The notes under the pieces were generated by a model. That model was not told the DNA's origin, did no database searches, and worked only from the letters and a program-made list of their open reading frames with translations. A program made the translations under genes and the position numbers. Source: Trachelipus rathkii (taxonomy: Eukaryota > Arthropoda > Malacostraca > Isopoda > Trachelipodidae). From it: 62,418 bases of DNA. The stretch is from contig JABUQX010118584.1 of NCBI GenBank assembly GCA_015478945.1, positions 1 through 62,418 of the forward strand. The letters run 5' to 3'. Positions 1 through 11,680 of the stretch are shown here, piece by piece (positions within the stretch are counted from its first letter, which is position 1; each line of letters opens with the position of its first letter).

Positions 1-300
1 CACCGACTTATACACACACACACACACACACACAGCACACATTTCACTATGACACCTGTATACACACAGTTCACTTTATTACACACATTCACTATGCCCT
101 TATACAACATCACTTATGACACTGCATTCTCAACCATACACACTTACATTAACACTTATACACAAGCGGTCACAACACACACACACAACCCACACACCAC
201 ACCACACACAACACACCACCCACTACACTATACCAAACAGTTCACTATGACACCTACCACGCAGCCATAGACCGGTACACTTACATTATGCACTGTGTAC
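1..300. repeat. (CA)n and CA-rich minisatellite
   Basis: An impure (CA)n run near 17-35 opens a block in which ACACAC tracts alternate with recurring words such as TTCACTATGACAC and ACACTTACATT. The same words return near 1215-1300 and, in complement, near 5935-6010 and 6900-7200. Open frames across it are low-complexity Thr/His runs and are not genes. Confidence 0.8.
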
Positions 301-539
301 ACACGTATAACACGACGACCCAACCCTTTGGTCTTCCATGGTCAATTTTACCCATCCTATTTATGCAACTTAAAACATTTTTAATTAAAGACAGTTTTCG
401 CGAAACCTAAAACTGTAACTCATTACAGACATCTTTTATATTTAACTTAGTTATTTTAATTTAAAATTTTCTAAAAATTGCATGTAAGAATTTTACTAAA
501 TTTGTACGAAATTTTATTAAAACATTTACTTACAGACCT

Positions 540-1090
540 TAAAGCAGTAAATCGGTAATCAGAGAGGTGTTACCTAACACCTAGGAGGGATTAGTATGTT
601 TACTGCTTTACTGCTTTTACTGCTTTAACTCATGTATTTACTGCTTTAACTCATATCCCATGTCTTTGTACAAAACTTTTTGCCTTTTTAAAAAAAACTT
701 ATATGTTTTACTGTTTAACTCAGCATATTATTCAACATTACATTACCTTAAACGCAGTAAAATCAGTAAATCCAATAGAGTGTTTACCTACACCTAAGAT
801 TATTATGCGTTTGTTTTACTGCTTTACTGTTACTGCTTAACTTTCTGCTTTACTGCTTTAAACTTTCTGCTTTACTGCTTTAACTTTCTGCTTTACCGCT
901 TTAACTCAATACATTCATACCTTAAAAGCAAGTTAAATCAGTAAATCATAGAGAGGTGTTAACCTAACACCTAGGCATTATATGCTTTTGTTTACTGTTA
1001 CTGGTTTAAACTCATGTTTACTGCTTTAGCTCATGTTTTACTGCTTTTAACTATATGTTTTACTGTTTAACTCACACATATATTTAGTAA
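540..1090. repeat. TTTACTGCTTTAACT minisatellite
   Basis: The word TTTACTGCTTTAACT and its variants recur many times, punctuated by CACCTAGG-containing spacers at about 578 and 970 and AGTAAATCAGTAAATC-type words. The complement occupies 6180-6690 in the other arm. Related single copies occur near 1805, 5440, 40210-40240 and 41930, which shows a family that is not limited to the palindrome. Confidence 0.8.
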
Positions 1091-1299
1091 CATTATGTTT
1101 ATTTTGTTTAATACTTTTTATTTTTATTCTTATTTTTTATTATTTATTATTTTATTATTTTATTTTTATTATGTTACTTAGTGTCTATTACTCATGCCTA
1201 TTGTTATTATTAATTAGAACACACATTCACTATGATCACTTACATTTACATAGGACACTTACATTTACAGCTATACACATTGCGGCACACACATATCAC

Positions 1300-1464
1300 T
1301 ATTGACCTTACTTTACCCTGACACTGTAAATTTACACTCACACACAGTCACACACAGATTTACTACACTCACACAGCTTTACTTACACACGCAGATATAC
1401 TCACACACACAACCCAGATTTACTTTACACACACAGACTTACTTACACACACACACACCACAAC

Positions 1465-1506
<42 letters not shown>

Positions 1507-1510
1507 GCAC
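1300..1510. repeat. (CA)n-rich tract
   Basis: ACAC tracts with TTTACTTACACACACA-like words end in a long (AC)n run at about 1465-1505. The partner in the right arm is the (TG)n-rich tract at 5735-5900. Confidence 0.8.
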
Positions 1511-2429
1511 ACATCGCCCACCGTCACACTCACTCTACAGCGAGATATAACTCATAATTTTTTAAAAAACATTTATGTTTTAATTAAAACATCGTACACT
1601 TTATATTCACTGTTTCAAACTATAACTAAAATTAATTGCAAGAGTTGTCTTAAACACTTTCTATATACTTCAATTCAATGATTACCTGTGAACAAAGAAT
1701 TTATTATTAATTTAATACCTTTTGTTTAAAATTTTTATAACTATCAAGTTTTTAAAAAATTTTATAAATTTTATGAAAATTTTTTAAAACATATATTTTT
1801 ACTACCTTAAAGCAATAAATCAGTAAATCAGTAAGGTAGCCCCTAGCACCCCTCTACACCCAAGCTATCTGCCCGTTATCTATTACCTAGCTTCTTTACA
1901 TCATCTCTTAGCCATGTAATTAAGTTATAAAAGAACAAAGATAAGTTCTTCTCTGCTAACATTATTTAGTATTTAATTAAAATCTTTTCTAAGTTCTTAT
2001 TAAAAATAACAATTACATATACATTTATATCATTCACTCGATGTTAACGAAAAATATTTCAAAGTTTTTAAATAAGTTGGATTTGCTTTATTATTATTAT
2101 TATACTATGTACATGACAATCCAGCCGAGTAAAACACAACAACCCGCACGCCTTACAAATACGAAACTGACCTCTCTCTGAAAATTTTGTAGGATAATCC
2201 TTTTTGTATCCCGGGCGATTTAGACCTATTCCAGGTCAAATATATTTCAAACTGACCGTTTTCTGTAAATGTGGTGCAACAACTACGTTAGGCCTAAATT
2301 TAGGCGCTAAATTTAGTATAAGCCTTTTTTGTCGACGGTCTAATGTAATCCTAATGACCAGGTCAAAACGGTGCGACCAGATATAGACAAGATATCATGT
2401 ATTATTATTTTATAAAATAAGTCAAACTG

Positions 2430-2870
2430 CAAATCATGCTGGATCGGTAAGATCTTTTAAGCATGTAAGAAGGAAAGTGTTTTCCTTACTTGTGATTGGT
2501 CGAGTAGGTTTTCCCCTAGTTTCATAAGCTAACCCACCACGGCCAGCATGAGCTCCCCACCCGCCAAAGCGAGCCAACCCCACCCGCTGGGTCTGCGTTC
2601 CCGCCGCAATCCCGTCCGTTCGCGTGCGCCTCGCAGGCGCAGATATTTCCGCCGTCCCCGCCCGCGCGTGCGCCCGCAGGCGCAATATTTCCGCTCCCCG
2701 CCGCGTGCGCCCGCAGCGCAATATTTCCGCGTACTTATTATACTTAGTGTTTTTTACTTCATGCCTATTGTTTATATTAATTTATAATATATTTCAAACT
2801 GAACATGCTGGATCGGTAGATCCTTTAAGCAGGTAAGAGGAACATGTTTACCTTTCTTGTGAGGGGACGG
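2430..2870. repeat. GC-rich block flanked by ~75-bp direct repeats (left arm)
   Basis: Two related copies of a unit containing GCTGGATCGGTA and TTAAGCAGGTAAGA sit at about 2435-2510 and 2805-2870. Between them is a block at 2545-2735 far richer in G+C than its surroundings, with repeated GCGCAGGCGC-type and GCAATATTTCCGC words. GCGCAGGCGC resembles the core of NRF-1-type promoter sites, and GATTGG next to it resembles an inverted CCAAT box; both are short matches only. Open frames here on both strands are Arg/Pro-rich composition artefacts. The same arrangement lies inverted at 4435-4845. Confidence 0.7.
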
Positions 2871-2985
2871 GTTAATCCTTATCTCTATATGACCTGGTAT
2901 CAAGTTTGTCTTGAGAATTATTTTATCGCTTTTTGGGTTTTACGTATTGAAAAAACATTTTTTTTCATTATCCTAGAACCTAGGG

Positions 2986-4334
2986 GCTCGTTTACTTTAA
3001 ACTCTTTAACAACATGTAAATATTATTTAAGAAAGTAAAAATAAGGATAATAAAAACCTTACTATTTAATTAGAAATTTAATAATCATTATCTTACAATA
3101 ATATATATTATAGAATATATTAATATATATAGATATATATATATATATATAATTATATATTATATATATATATATAATAGATAGTATATATTATAATATA
3201 TATATATTATAATAAATTATATATAATATATATGAGAGATATATCATTAGGCTCAAAGTATGTTCATACAGAGTTATTAAAAATTTGCCCAATCGCTTTA
3301 AAAGTATTTTAAACTTACAATGTTCAAGATGTAATTCATTTAGCATACGTCCACATGACATTTTACACGATAATGTTTATGATATTATTATTTTTAAATA
3401 TTCTCTAAATCTTTGCAAATTAGCCTTCATTTATATCATGTGCGAAGAGTCTCGTTTCGTTAACTCGGTAACACGTCCATGTAACAATACGTAAAAAGTT
3501 CCCGGTCAGATATCATAGTCATAGTATATTTACATTCGGGGTTACGTGCATAAATACTTCCTGCCATTGTTTTCTAAGTTAATAAATGAATTTCTGTACG
3601 TCTATAGAACTTAGGAAGCGGTCGATGATAACCGTAGGATCCTTCGATCAGGGTTTTCTTAAACGCTAGTATTCTTGGCTGCTGAACATGTAATGATGAT
3701 TACCGTCGTTACGTAATTAGAAACACATATGTCTTGCTTCAGGCTGCCCTAAAACATTCGCTACTATCCTCTAAACAGTTATATTCAGCTGCGTTAGGCC
3801 TGAAATGTAGAATCCAAATGATGTAGGTCCAAATACTGCTGTTTCATTATTTCTCTCCCATAATCTAACTTCCAAACTGATTATGTTTTGATGTTTAGAA
3901 AATGCTAGGGTAGGTTGCTTCTCACAGGCTAATAACTGTTTCGGTCCAGATTTTAAAGCTGAGCTGGTTTAAAGGATATCTGTAAGCCACTCTTCAGTGT
4001 GATTACATATACAAGGTAATTCATCTGGCCTCATGAAAATATGGTACTATAACATGGTGAAGGGGTAGCACACTTGAAAAATTCAAGATCCATCGGTTTT
4101 CTTTATATGAAGAATGAACCCTACTTCCTGGGATTCTTGATTCCCACTGATCACCATGTCTTGTATTGAGGTACACATGTAAGTCGTTCCATGATATAAC
4201 TTAGTGAAAATAGAACACTTTATTACAAATCAGAGAACTTGTGCACCGCTCAAGAGCCAAAACGAGTATGATTTTTAAATGCGTTTGGATCTAAAACACG
4301 AATCCTCAAAGTCAATTTTCATCCAATCACAGGC
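2986..4334. other. Spacer of the giant inverted repeat
   Basis: This is single-copy-looking AT-rich sequence between the two arms. It includes a (TA)n block at about 3110-3240 and otherwise mixed sequence with no convincing coding frame, RNA gene or repeat. A small open frame at 3285-3494 has no recognisable motif. If the palindrome is real, this is the loop. Confidence 0.6.
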
Positions 4335-7240
4335 AAGGTTCAGGATATGAAAAAACATGTTTTTACATACGTAAAACCAAAAAGCGATAAAATAATTCGA
4401 CCAATCACATACGAGGTCATATAGAGATAAGGATTACTCCGTCCACTCACAAGAAAGGTAAACATTTCCTCTTACCTGCTTAAAAGGATCTAACCGATTC
4501 CACATGTTGCAGTTTGAATAATATTATATAAATAATATATAAGACAATAGCCATAGTAAATAACACTAACGGCTGGCGAGTACGCGGGAATATTGCGCCT
4601 GGGCGCACGCGGCGGGCTGGGGACGCGGAAAATATGCGCCTGTCGGGCAGCACCGCGACGGACGGTGGATGTGGCGGGTACACACCGCGGTGCGGGTTGG
4701 CTGCCTTTGCGGTGGGCTATGCTGAGCCACTGTGTTAGGCTTGATAACTAGGGTGAAACTACCTGTGACCAATCACAAGTAAGGAAAACATTCCTTTCTT
4801 ACCTGCTTAAAGATCTTACCGATCCAGCCATGTGTCAGTTTGAAATATATTTATAAAAATAATAATAACAATTGATCTTTGTCTAACTGGACATTACCTT
4901 TTGACCTGGGTATTAGGATTAAATTAGACCGTCGACTCCAAAAGGCTTATTCTAAATTTGAGGCCTAAATTTGTACGGTCCGAAAACGTAGTTATTGCAC
5001 CACATTTTACAGAAATAAGTCAGTTTGAAATAAATATTTTGACCTGGAATTAGGCTTAAATCCGCCTCGGGATACAAAAAGATTATCCTACAAACACATT
5101 TTACAGAGAGAGGTCAGTTCGTATTCTGTAAGGAGTGCGGGTTGTTGTGTTTTTCTCGTGTGGGTTGTCAATGTACATAGATAATGAATAATAATATAAT
5201 AAAGAAAACCGAATTTATTAAAAACTTTGAAATAGTTTATTAACATCGAGGATAATATAAATGTAAGGTGAATAATTTGTTATTTTTAATAAGAAATTAG
5301 AAAGATTTAATAAAATACATGTTATGGTTTCTCTTAACTTATTTGTTTCTTTTTATTTTTTTACATGGCTAAAGATGGTGTAAAGCAGTAATCAATAGAA
5401 CAAAACGTGGCATAGCTTGATGTAGAGGGTGCTAGGGGCTGACCTTACTGATTACTGATTTATTCTTTAAGGTACGTAAAATATATGTTTTTAATAAAAT
5501 TTCATGAAATATTAGTTGAAATTTTATTTTAAATTTTATAGTTATAAAATATTATAAACAAAAAGGTATTAACACTTAGTATGTAAATTCTTGTTCGAAA
5601 ATAAGATTATTATTTGATTTATTAGTTAGAACTTTTGAAATATTTTAGTTATATTTGAATGAGTAATATAACTGTACGTGTTAATAAAAGTAAAATGTTT
5701 TAATAAATTATATACGTAATGTGTAAGTGATGTGCGTGTGTGTGGGCGGTGTGTGTGTGTGTGTTGTGTGTGTGTGTGTGGTGTTTGTGTGTAAGTAAAT
5801 CTGTGTTTGTGTGAAGTAATCTGGGTCGTGTGCAGTGTAGGTAATCTGCGTGTGTATAGTAAATCTGTGTTGAGATTGTAAGTAATCTTTTGTGTGACTG
5901 GTGTGTGAGTGCAAATTTACGGTCAATGGGTAAAATGTAAGTGTCATAGTGAATGTGGTGTGGCTCGCATGTGTTATAAGTGTAAATGTAAGTGTCTATC
6001 GGTAAATGTAAGTGGAATAGTTGAATGCTGTCTATAATAATTAATTAAACGAATAGGCCATGAAGTAAAAACACTAAAGGTATAATAATAAAAATAAATA
6101 ATTAATAATAAAATAAATAAAAATAATATAAAAAATAAAAAGTATTAAAACCAAAGGAACAAAAATGAATGTAATAATATATGAGTTAAAACAGTTAAAC
6201 ATATGAGTAAAGCAAAGTAAAACATGAGTTAAGGCAAGGTAAAACATGAGTTAAAGCAGTCAAACAGTAAAACAAAAGCGCATATATCCCCCTAGGTTAG
6301 GTAACACCTCTATTGATTTACTGAACTTTACTGCTTTAAGGTGTATGTAAGTATATGCAGTTAAGCGTTTAAAGCAGAATAGTTAAAGCAGTAAGCAGAG
6401 AGGTTTAAAGCAGTAAAGAGAAAGTAAAGCAGAAAGCAGTAAAACAAAAGCATACTAATCCCTTAGGTGTAAGGTAACACCTCTATTGATTACTTTACTG
6501 CTTTAAGGTATGTAATTTAATAAATATGTGAGTAAAGCAGAAAACATATAAGTTAAAGCAGTAAAACGAGTTAAAGCAGTAAACTGAGTTTAAGCAGTTT
6601 AAACCAGTAAAACAAAAGCCTTTACTAATCCCCCCTAGGTGTTAGGTAACACCTCTTTGATTTACTGATTTACTGCTTTCAGGTCTGTAAAGTACATGGT
6701 TTTTAATAAAATTTCGTACAATTGTATAAAATTCTTACATGCAATTTTTTAAAAATTTATAAATTAAAAAGTCTATAAAGTAAAATATAAAAGATGTCTG
6801 TAAAGAGTTACAGTTAGTTTTATGTTCGCGAAAATGTTTTTAATAAAAATGTTTAGGCATGAAATAAAATGGGCAAAATTCGAGCCCATGGAAGACCCAA
6901 AGGGTTGGTCGTGGTTTATACGTGTGTATAAGTGCAAATGTAAGTGTAAGTGCCTCTATGCGTGAGTGTAAGGGTCATAGTTTTATTGTGTGTTATAAGT
7001 GAAGTGCGTTGTGTATTGTGTGGTGTTGTGTGTGGTGTGTGTGGTGTGTGCGTGTGTGTGTGACGCTTGTGTTATAAGTGTAAATGTAAGTGTCTTTGTA
7101 CAATGCAAGTGTCATGTGAATGTGGAATAGGGAGCATAGTGAATGTTATAAGGTGAATGTGTGTATAAGTGTCATAGTGAAGTGTGTGATGTGTGTGTGT
7201 GCTATAAGTGTTAGATGTATAAATATAAGTGTGTGTGTGT
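4335..7240 (-). repeat. Right arm of giant inverted repeat
   Basis: This is the reverse complement of 1-2985 in the same order. From the inside outward it holds the AAAAAGCGATAAAATAATTC segment (4378-4397), the GC-rich block (4565-4730), the TGACCTGG-containing segment, the AGTAAAACA/CAGTAAA minisatellite (6180-6690), CCATGGAAGACC (about 6889) and TG-rich repeats ending near 7240-7310. The arm is slightly shorter than the left one, and much of the difference is homopolymer and single-base indels. No gene is recognisable in it. Confidence 0.85.
4435..4845 (-). repeat. GC-rich block flanked by direct repeats (right arm)
   Basis: This is the inverted partner of 2430-2870. The core near 4565-4730 carries GGAATATTGCGCCTG and similar words. 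It is bounded by TCTTACCTGCTTAAA-type copies near 4470 and 4798. The two cores differ more than their flanks do. Confidence 0.65.
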
Positions 7241-7310
7241 GTGTGTGTGTGTTGTGGTATGTGTGTGTGTGTGTACGTGTAGGTGTGTGTGTGCGTGTGT
7301 GTGTGTCCAC
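5700..7310. repeat. TG-rich, AGTAAAGCA and AAGTGTCATAG minisatellites of right arm
   Basis: TG-rich tracts at about 5735-5900 and 7010-7065, and (TG)n at 7228-7250 and 7259-7310, alternate with AAGTGTAAATGTAAGTG-type units. Between them (6180-6690) lies the AGTTAAAGCAGTAAAACA array. These mirror the left-arm arrays. Confidence 0.75.
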
Positions 7311-7429
7311 GGATGGAAATGAAGTTAGGATAGATCCATACAGGTCATGGTACCTACATGACCTCAATTTGCGACAATACCTACCAAAGGCTAACATCAG
7401 TTACCGATGAGCTCAGACGGTTTTTGATG

Positions 7430-7605
7430 TCTAGGCAGTGCTAGATAGTTAGGCTATTGTAGGTGACGCTGGTTAGTTAGGTTAGTTGGTTGGAGTAGTA
7501 GCGTTAGTTAGGTTGGTTAGGTGTTAGCGTTAGTTAGGTTAGGTTATGTTAGCTTGTTAGGTCAGGTTAGGTGCAGGTTTAGGCTAGGGTGTGGCGCAGA
7601 AGGGT
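7430..7605. repeat. Degenerate TTAGG-like tract
   Basis: GTTAGGTTAG-type words recur with variation (TAGTTAGGTTGGTTAGG, GTCAGGTTAGG). This resembles the TTAGG arthropod telomere unit but is interstitial and degenerate. It sits immediately outside the right arm of the giant inverted repeat. Confidence 0.6.
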
Positions 7606-7654
7606 ATCCGGCAGGTCCAAGCCCGAAATATCCACATGGTAAACGAAGTCAAAT

Positions 7655-7745
7655 AGATATATATATATAGTATACTATATATATATATTATATATACGAT
7701 TATATATATTTATATATATTATATATATATATAGTAATATATTTA
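7655..7745. repeat. Irregular (TA)n
   Basis: TA dinucleotide tract with frequent phase breaks. Confidence 0.8.
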
Positions 7746-7829
7746 CCTATTTAACTAATATAGTATTCAATGGAACACTTGATATTATTAACAAAATATC
7801 ACTTGTACAAATATATTATCATATATACT

Positions 7830-7896
7830 GACTCTCTCTCTCTCTCTTCTCTCTCTCTCCTCTCTCTCTCTCTCGTCTCTTCTCTCTCGCTCTCTG

Positions 7897-7927
<31 letters not shown>

Positions 7928-7995
7928 CTCCTCTCTCTCTTCCCTCTCTCTCTTCTCTCTCCTCTCTCTCTCTCTCTCTCTCGCTCGCCTCGCTC
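7830..7995. repeat. (TC)n microsatellite
   Basis: An impure CTCTCTC tract of about 165 bp ends in CGCTCGCCTCGCTCGC. It gives Ser/Leu frames on plus and Arg/Glu frames on minus, both artefacts. A GATGCGCAGGCGCAT word follows at 8004-8018, resembling the GCGCAGGCGC words of the palindrome. Confidence 0.9.
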
Positions 7996-8039
7996 GCTTT
8001 GTAGATGCGCAGGCGCATGTTTGGATCGTAAAAAAGTGA

Positions 8040-8455
8040 CGTGAAAGTTCACTGGTTGAAACGTAATATTTTAGCTTTTACTAAATCTAAAAATAATGAA
8101 AAATGCTACTTATTTAGGGATAATTTAAAATTAATAAAATAATAAAAATATTAAATAATTCCAAATAAAAATGAATAATAATAATTCAAATAAAATGAAT
8201 AAATTTTTCGAATTAAGAAATATTAAACAATGATAGGCTGGAATCATACACGTGGCTTTCGGGTTCTGGAGTTTCACTTTGTGATCGCAGATGAGAGAGG
8301 TATAACAGAAAATAAAAAAAAATAAATAAAATACGCAATAATTAAACAATTAAATAAATTAAAATCTCAATTAAAAATGATTCCAAATAAAGAAAAAAAT
8401 TCAGTGTCGTCAAACACGTCTAAAGTGTAAATGCTTCGAAATGTTCCACAAACGA
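8040..8455. other. AT-rich sequence between two (TC)n tracts
   Basis: About 400 bp of AT-rich sequence with AATAATAAA-like words. I recognise no gene, RNA or mobile element in it. Confidence 0.5.
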
Positions 8456-8462
8456 ATCTGTT

Positions 8463-8632
8463 CCTTCTCTCTCTTCTCCTCTCTCTTCTCTCCCTCTCTC
8501 TCTCTTCTCTCTCCTCTCTCTTCTCTCTTCTCTCCTCTCTCTCTTCTCTCTTTCTCTCTCCTCTCTCTCTCTCTCTTCTCTCTCTCTCTTGCTCTCTCTC
8601 CCTCTCCTCTCTCTCCTCTCTCTCTCTCTTCA
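8463..8632. repeat. (TC)n microsatellite, second copy
   Basis: A second impure (TC)n tract of about 170 bp, some 470 bp from the first and in the same orientation, running straight into (TA)n. Confidence 0.9.
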
Positions 8633-8895
8633 GTATATATAGTATTATATATAATATATATATATAATTATGATATATATATATATTAACTACCTATATA
8701 TACTATATATATAATTATATATTATATAAGTTAATATCATATAGACTATATATACTATAATATATATATAATATATATAGTATATATAAATTATATATTA
8801 ATTAACTATATTATTATTATTATTATTCATTGATTATTATATTATTTATTATTATAATTATAAATATTATAATACATTATTATAATTATTATTGG
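8633..8895. repeat. Irregular (TA)n and (TTA)n
   Basis: TA tract with breaks, then TTATTATTA near 8810-8890. Confidence 0.8.
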
Positions 8896-9150
8896 AAGCC
8901 GACTTGCGTTTCATGAGAACCTGAAATTAAATTATTATCTTACTTAAGTCGTAGCGCTGGAGTGTGTTAAAACGGTCCGCGGTTTGCCTCGTTGTAAAAG
9001 TCGAGTTCTATTTGATTCAATGACGTTGGGGACCTCAACATATGAAAGCGACGGTGAGGCTTTAGCTCGTAAGGAAGTTTAAGCAACGATGAAAAGGAAG
9101 GGACGGTGAAAAAATCGTGATCGTGATCACGTGGGTGAGGGTGTGTGTAT
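8896..9150. other. Mixed-composition sequence, nothing recognised
   Basis: Moderate G+C sequence between TA tracts. The frames are short and no known family is apparent. Confidence 0.4.
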
Positions 9151-9327
9151 GTTATTATAATATATATATCTATATATATATAACTTAATATATATATATA
9201 ATATACTATTATATATATATACATATATATATTCTATATAATTATATATATATATAATATATATATATATATTATACTATATAACATATATAATTACTAT
9301 CATATATAGTATTATATAATAGTAAAT
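9150..9327. repeat. Irregular (TA)n
   Basis: TA tract with many ATAATA phase breaks. Confidence 0.8.
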
Positions 9328-9895
9328 GCGGCGGGCCGGGTGGGACAATGCTCGCGGTATGCGAACCCTGACGGTTCTAAGTGGGAAAACCGGCGGACGG
9401 GCCTTTTCGGTGCGCACCGGCGGGTGCCGGAATTCGAAACAACAAGGTTAAAGACATCACAAAAGAGCTAAGCCCCTTAAAGACAGAACAAAGACATTAC
9501 CGTGGGCTCAAAAAGACCCTATGGCCGAAAAGAAGTTGGCGGGGGTATACAATAGGCTGAGGAATACGTACGATGGAGGCTTCGCCTCCATCTGTCGCAA
9601 CCCTTCTCAGAAGGGTGCCAAAAATATTTAGGGCCAAAAAATTAGGGTCAAAAAATACCGTGGGCCAAAAAATGACCCATGGAATATCAAAGGGTTGGTC
9701 GAAAAGCATCCAAGGCAAAAAGGTAAAGGCCAAAAAGGTAAAACCCCCAAAATAATTTGCGTCTCAAAAAAAAAGTCATACGGTCAAAAAGGTCAGCCCA
9801 AAAAAGGTCAAGGTCAGTTCAAAGTCAGGTGCGTTTTCCTCGCGTTGTAGGTGGCTTTTTCCGCTAGTCCGGAAAACAGTGCCCTACTATCTATA
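9328..9895. repeat. G+C-richer block with AAAAAGGTCA-type short repeats and two hairpins
   Basis: The first 100 bases are rich in CGGGCC-like words. From about 9510 onward, GGCCAAAAA and GGTCAAAAAGGTCA-like words recur with varied spacing. Two adjacent short hairpins are visible: ATGGAGGC..GCCTCCAT at 9572-9590 and ACCCTTCT..AGAAGGGT at 9599-9615. The block is bounded on both sides by (TA)n. The function is unknown and no family is recognised. Confidence 0.5.
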
Positions 9896-10100
9896 TATAT
9901 ATATATAATATATCTATATATATATATATATACATAAATATAATATAATATATAATATATATATTATCTTTATATATATTATAATATATATATAGATTAT
10001 AATATTATATATATATAACTCATATTTATATATGATATAAGTATATCATATAGATTAAGTATAATATACTATGTATATACTATATATACTATATATATGT
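9896..10100. repeat. Irregular (TA)n
   Basis: TA tract with breaks. Confidence 0.8.
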
Positions 10101-10665
10101 TAGTGCCGTCTGATAAAGGATATCATACTTGTCAAATACGAGGCACCCGTTTCTGATATGTGTGCATCGATAAATTTCTGTCGATTTGGTATCGGATACC
10201 GTTGTGAGAAACGTCGACGATATTCCAGCAAGGAAGCTCTCGAGTTACCATTAACTGAAAAGCACATAAATTGTATTTATATCTGCATTTCTACACTCCG
10301 TAACGTGAAAAACATGTGAAAAACTTTCCACAATGTCCACCGAAGATTACAGTAACAATGAACTAACACTCGTTAACAGACCGTATCACCGTCTACATGT
10401 GGTGACCCTATCTAAATCTCACACTAGACTTAGCTGCTTACACTGCATTAGGATTTTCAAGGTTTCACGTCCTTATGAAATTTTTAAAGAAACTCCCTCC
10501 TTGCACACGCCATTGGTGTGCTTGCCAATTAAGCCAGTAAACTCCTCAACATTTCCATTCCGACCTTATTGACCTATTGTTGATATAACTTTTTCTTTCA
10601 AATGACTTACGTAAATACTGTTTCAAATTTGCACATTTTCCCGGACACCCTGTGTTCTAGTATAT
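10101..10665. other. Unique-looking sequence between TA blocks
   Basis: About 560 bp of balanced composition. An open frame at 10333-10572 (79 codons, plus) has no low complexity but also no motif I recognise, so I do not call it a gene. Confidence 0.4.
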
Positions 10666-10886
10666 AATATATTCAGTATATATCATATTACTATAGTAAT
10701 ATATATTATATTAATATATATATATATATATATATACTATAATATAATATACTATATATTATATAATTATATATATATATATATATAATATATAATATAT
10801 ATATAATCATTATATATAACAATTGTATAATATATTAACTATATTATATATAATACTATAATATATAATATATTACTATATATATA

Positions 10887-10924
<38 letters not shown>

Positions 10925-11148
10925 TATATAATAGTACTAATATATATATATTCTATATAATATATATATATATATATACTATATATAAAATATATATATA
11001 TATCTATATATATATATAATAATATATATATATATATATAATATATATTATAGTATAATATTACTATATATATTTTATATATATAATAATATATTATATA
11101 TATATATAATATATAATATTATATAGTATATATATATTGTATATAGTA

Positions 11149-11186
<38 letters not shown>

Positions 11187-11453
11187 TATATACGTATATA
11201 TTATATAATTAATTACTATATATATACCTATTATATATATATTATTATATTTATTACTATTTTATATATGATATATATTTATATATATATATATAAATAT
11301 ACTATATATAATATATATATATATATATAGTATAAATGATATATATATATATATATATACCTATATAATAATATATATTATATAATATAAATATAATATT
11401 ATATATACTATTATATATATATAATACTATATATACTAATAATATATATATAT
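10666..11453. repeat. Long irregular (TA)n block
   Basis: Almost pure A/T for about 790 bp, TA-dominated with ATAATA breaks. Confidence 0.9.
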
Positions 11454-11680
11454 ATGGCTATTTATATAGTGTGACCCAGGAGCAAAAACTCAATAATCTA
11501 ATGTAGTCGTTATTTTTTAATATTTTAGAGTAATATACATTAAATTTTGGGGTAAACCTAACATAACCTAACCTAACCTAACCTAAGCGCACACAAGACT
11601 TACTCCCGCTGCATTCTTTAACCCAAATTAGTTGAAGCTAATTATTTAACGGAGTCAACCACTTATAAATGTACCTATAT
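11454..11680. repeat. Twin unit 1 with AACCT tract
   Basis: The unit starts with a GGCTATTTATA-like edge and continues through CATTAAATTTTGGGGTAA into AACCTAACCTAACCTAACCT (about 11566-11590). It ends near GAGTCAACCACTTATAAATG. That end is the inverted form of AAGTGGTTGACTCC, which opens twin unit 2, so the unit may have inverted termini. A non-autonomous element inserted in (TA)n that carries a degenerate telomere-like tract is the simplest reading, but it is an inference. Confidence 0.6.

Larger units (their letters stand above)
1..2985 (+). repeat. Left arm of giant inverted repeat
   Basis: This stretch reappears in reverse complement at about 4335-7240, in the same order throughout. Matching landmarks include the word TTGGTCTTCCATGG near 350 and its complement near 6892, the block CCTAACACCTAGG near 575 and 970 against 6470-6650, and the GC-rich block near 2560-2735 against 4565-4730. 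The gccTTACAAAT/GACCTCTCTCTG segment near 2150-2180 has its partner near 5100-5140. The arms differ by many small indels and substitutions. Similarity still runs at base 1, so the true outer end is probably outside the window. Similarity fades after about 2985. The arm has no convincing gene. It could be a natural palindrome, a foldback element or a long-read foldback chimera. Confidence 0.85.

Noticed and set aside
2434..2836. Arg/Pro-rich overlapping frames on both strands
   Set aside because: They arise from the GC-rich repeated block; the mirrored block at 4565-4730 does not keep the frame or sequence.
7770..8052. Ser/Leu-rich plus frame and Arg/Glu-rich minus frames that look like RS or RE domains
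   Set aside because: They lie on a (TC)n microsatellite; the periodic residues come from CTCTCT/GAGAGA.
8431..8689. Ser/Leu-rich hydrophobic frames
   Set aside because: Second (TC)n tract, same explanation.
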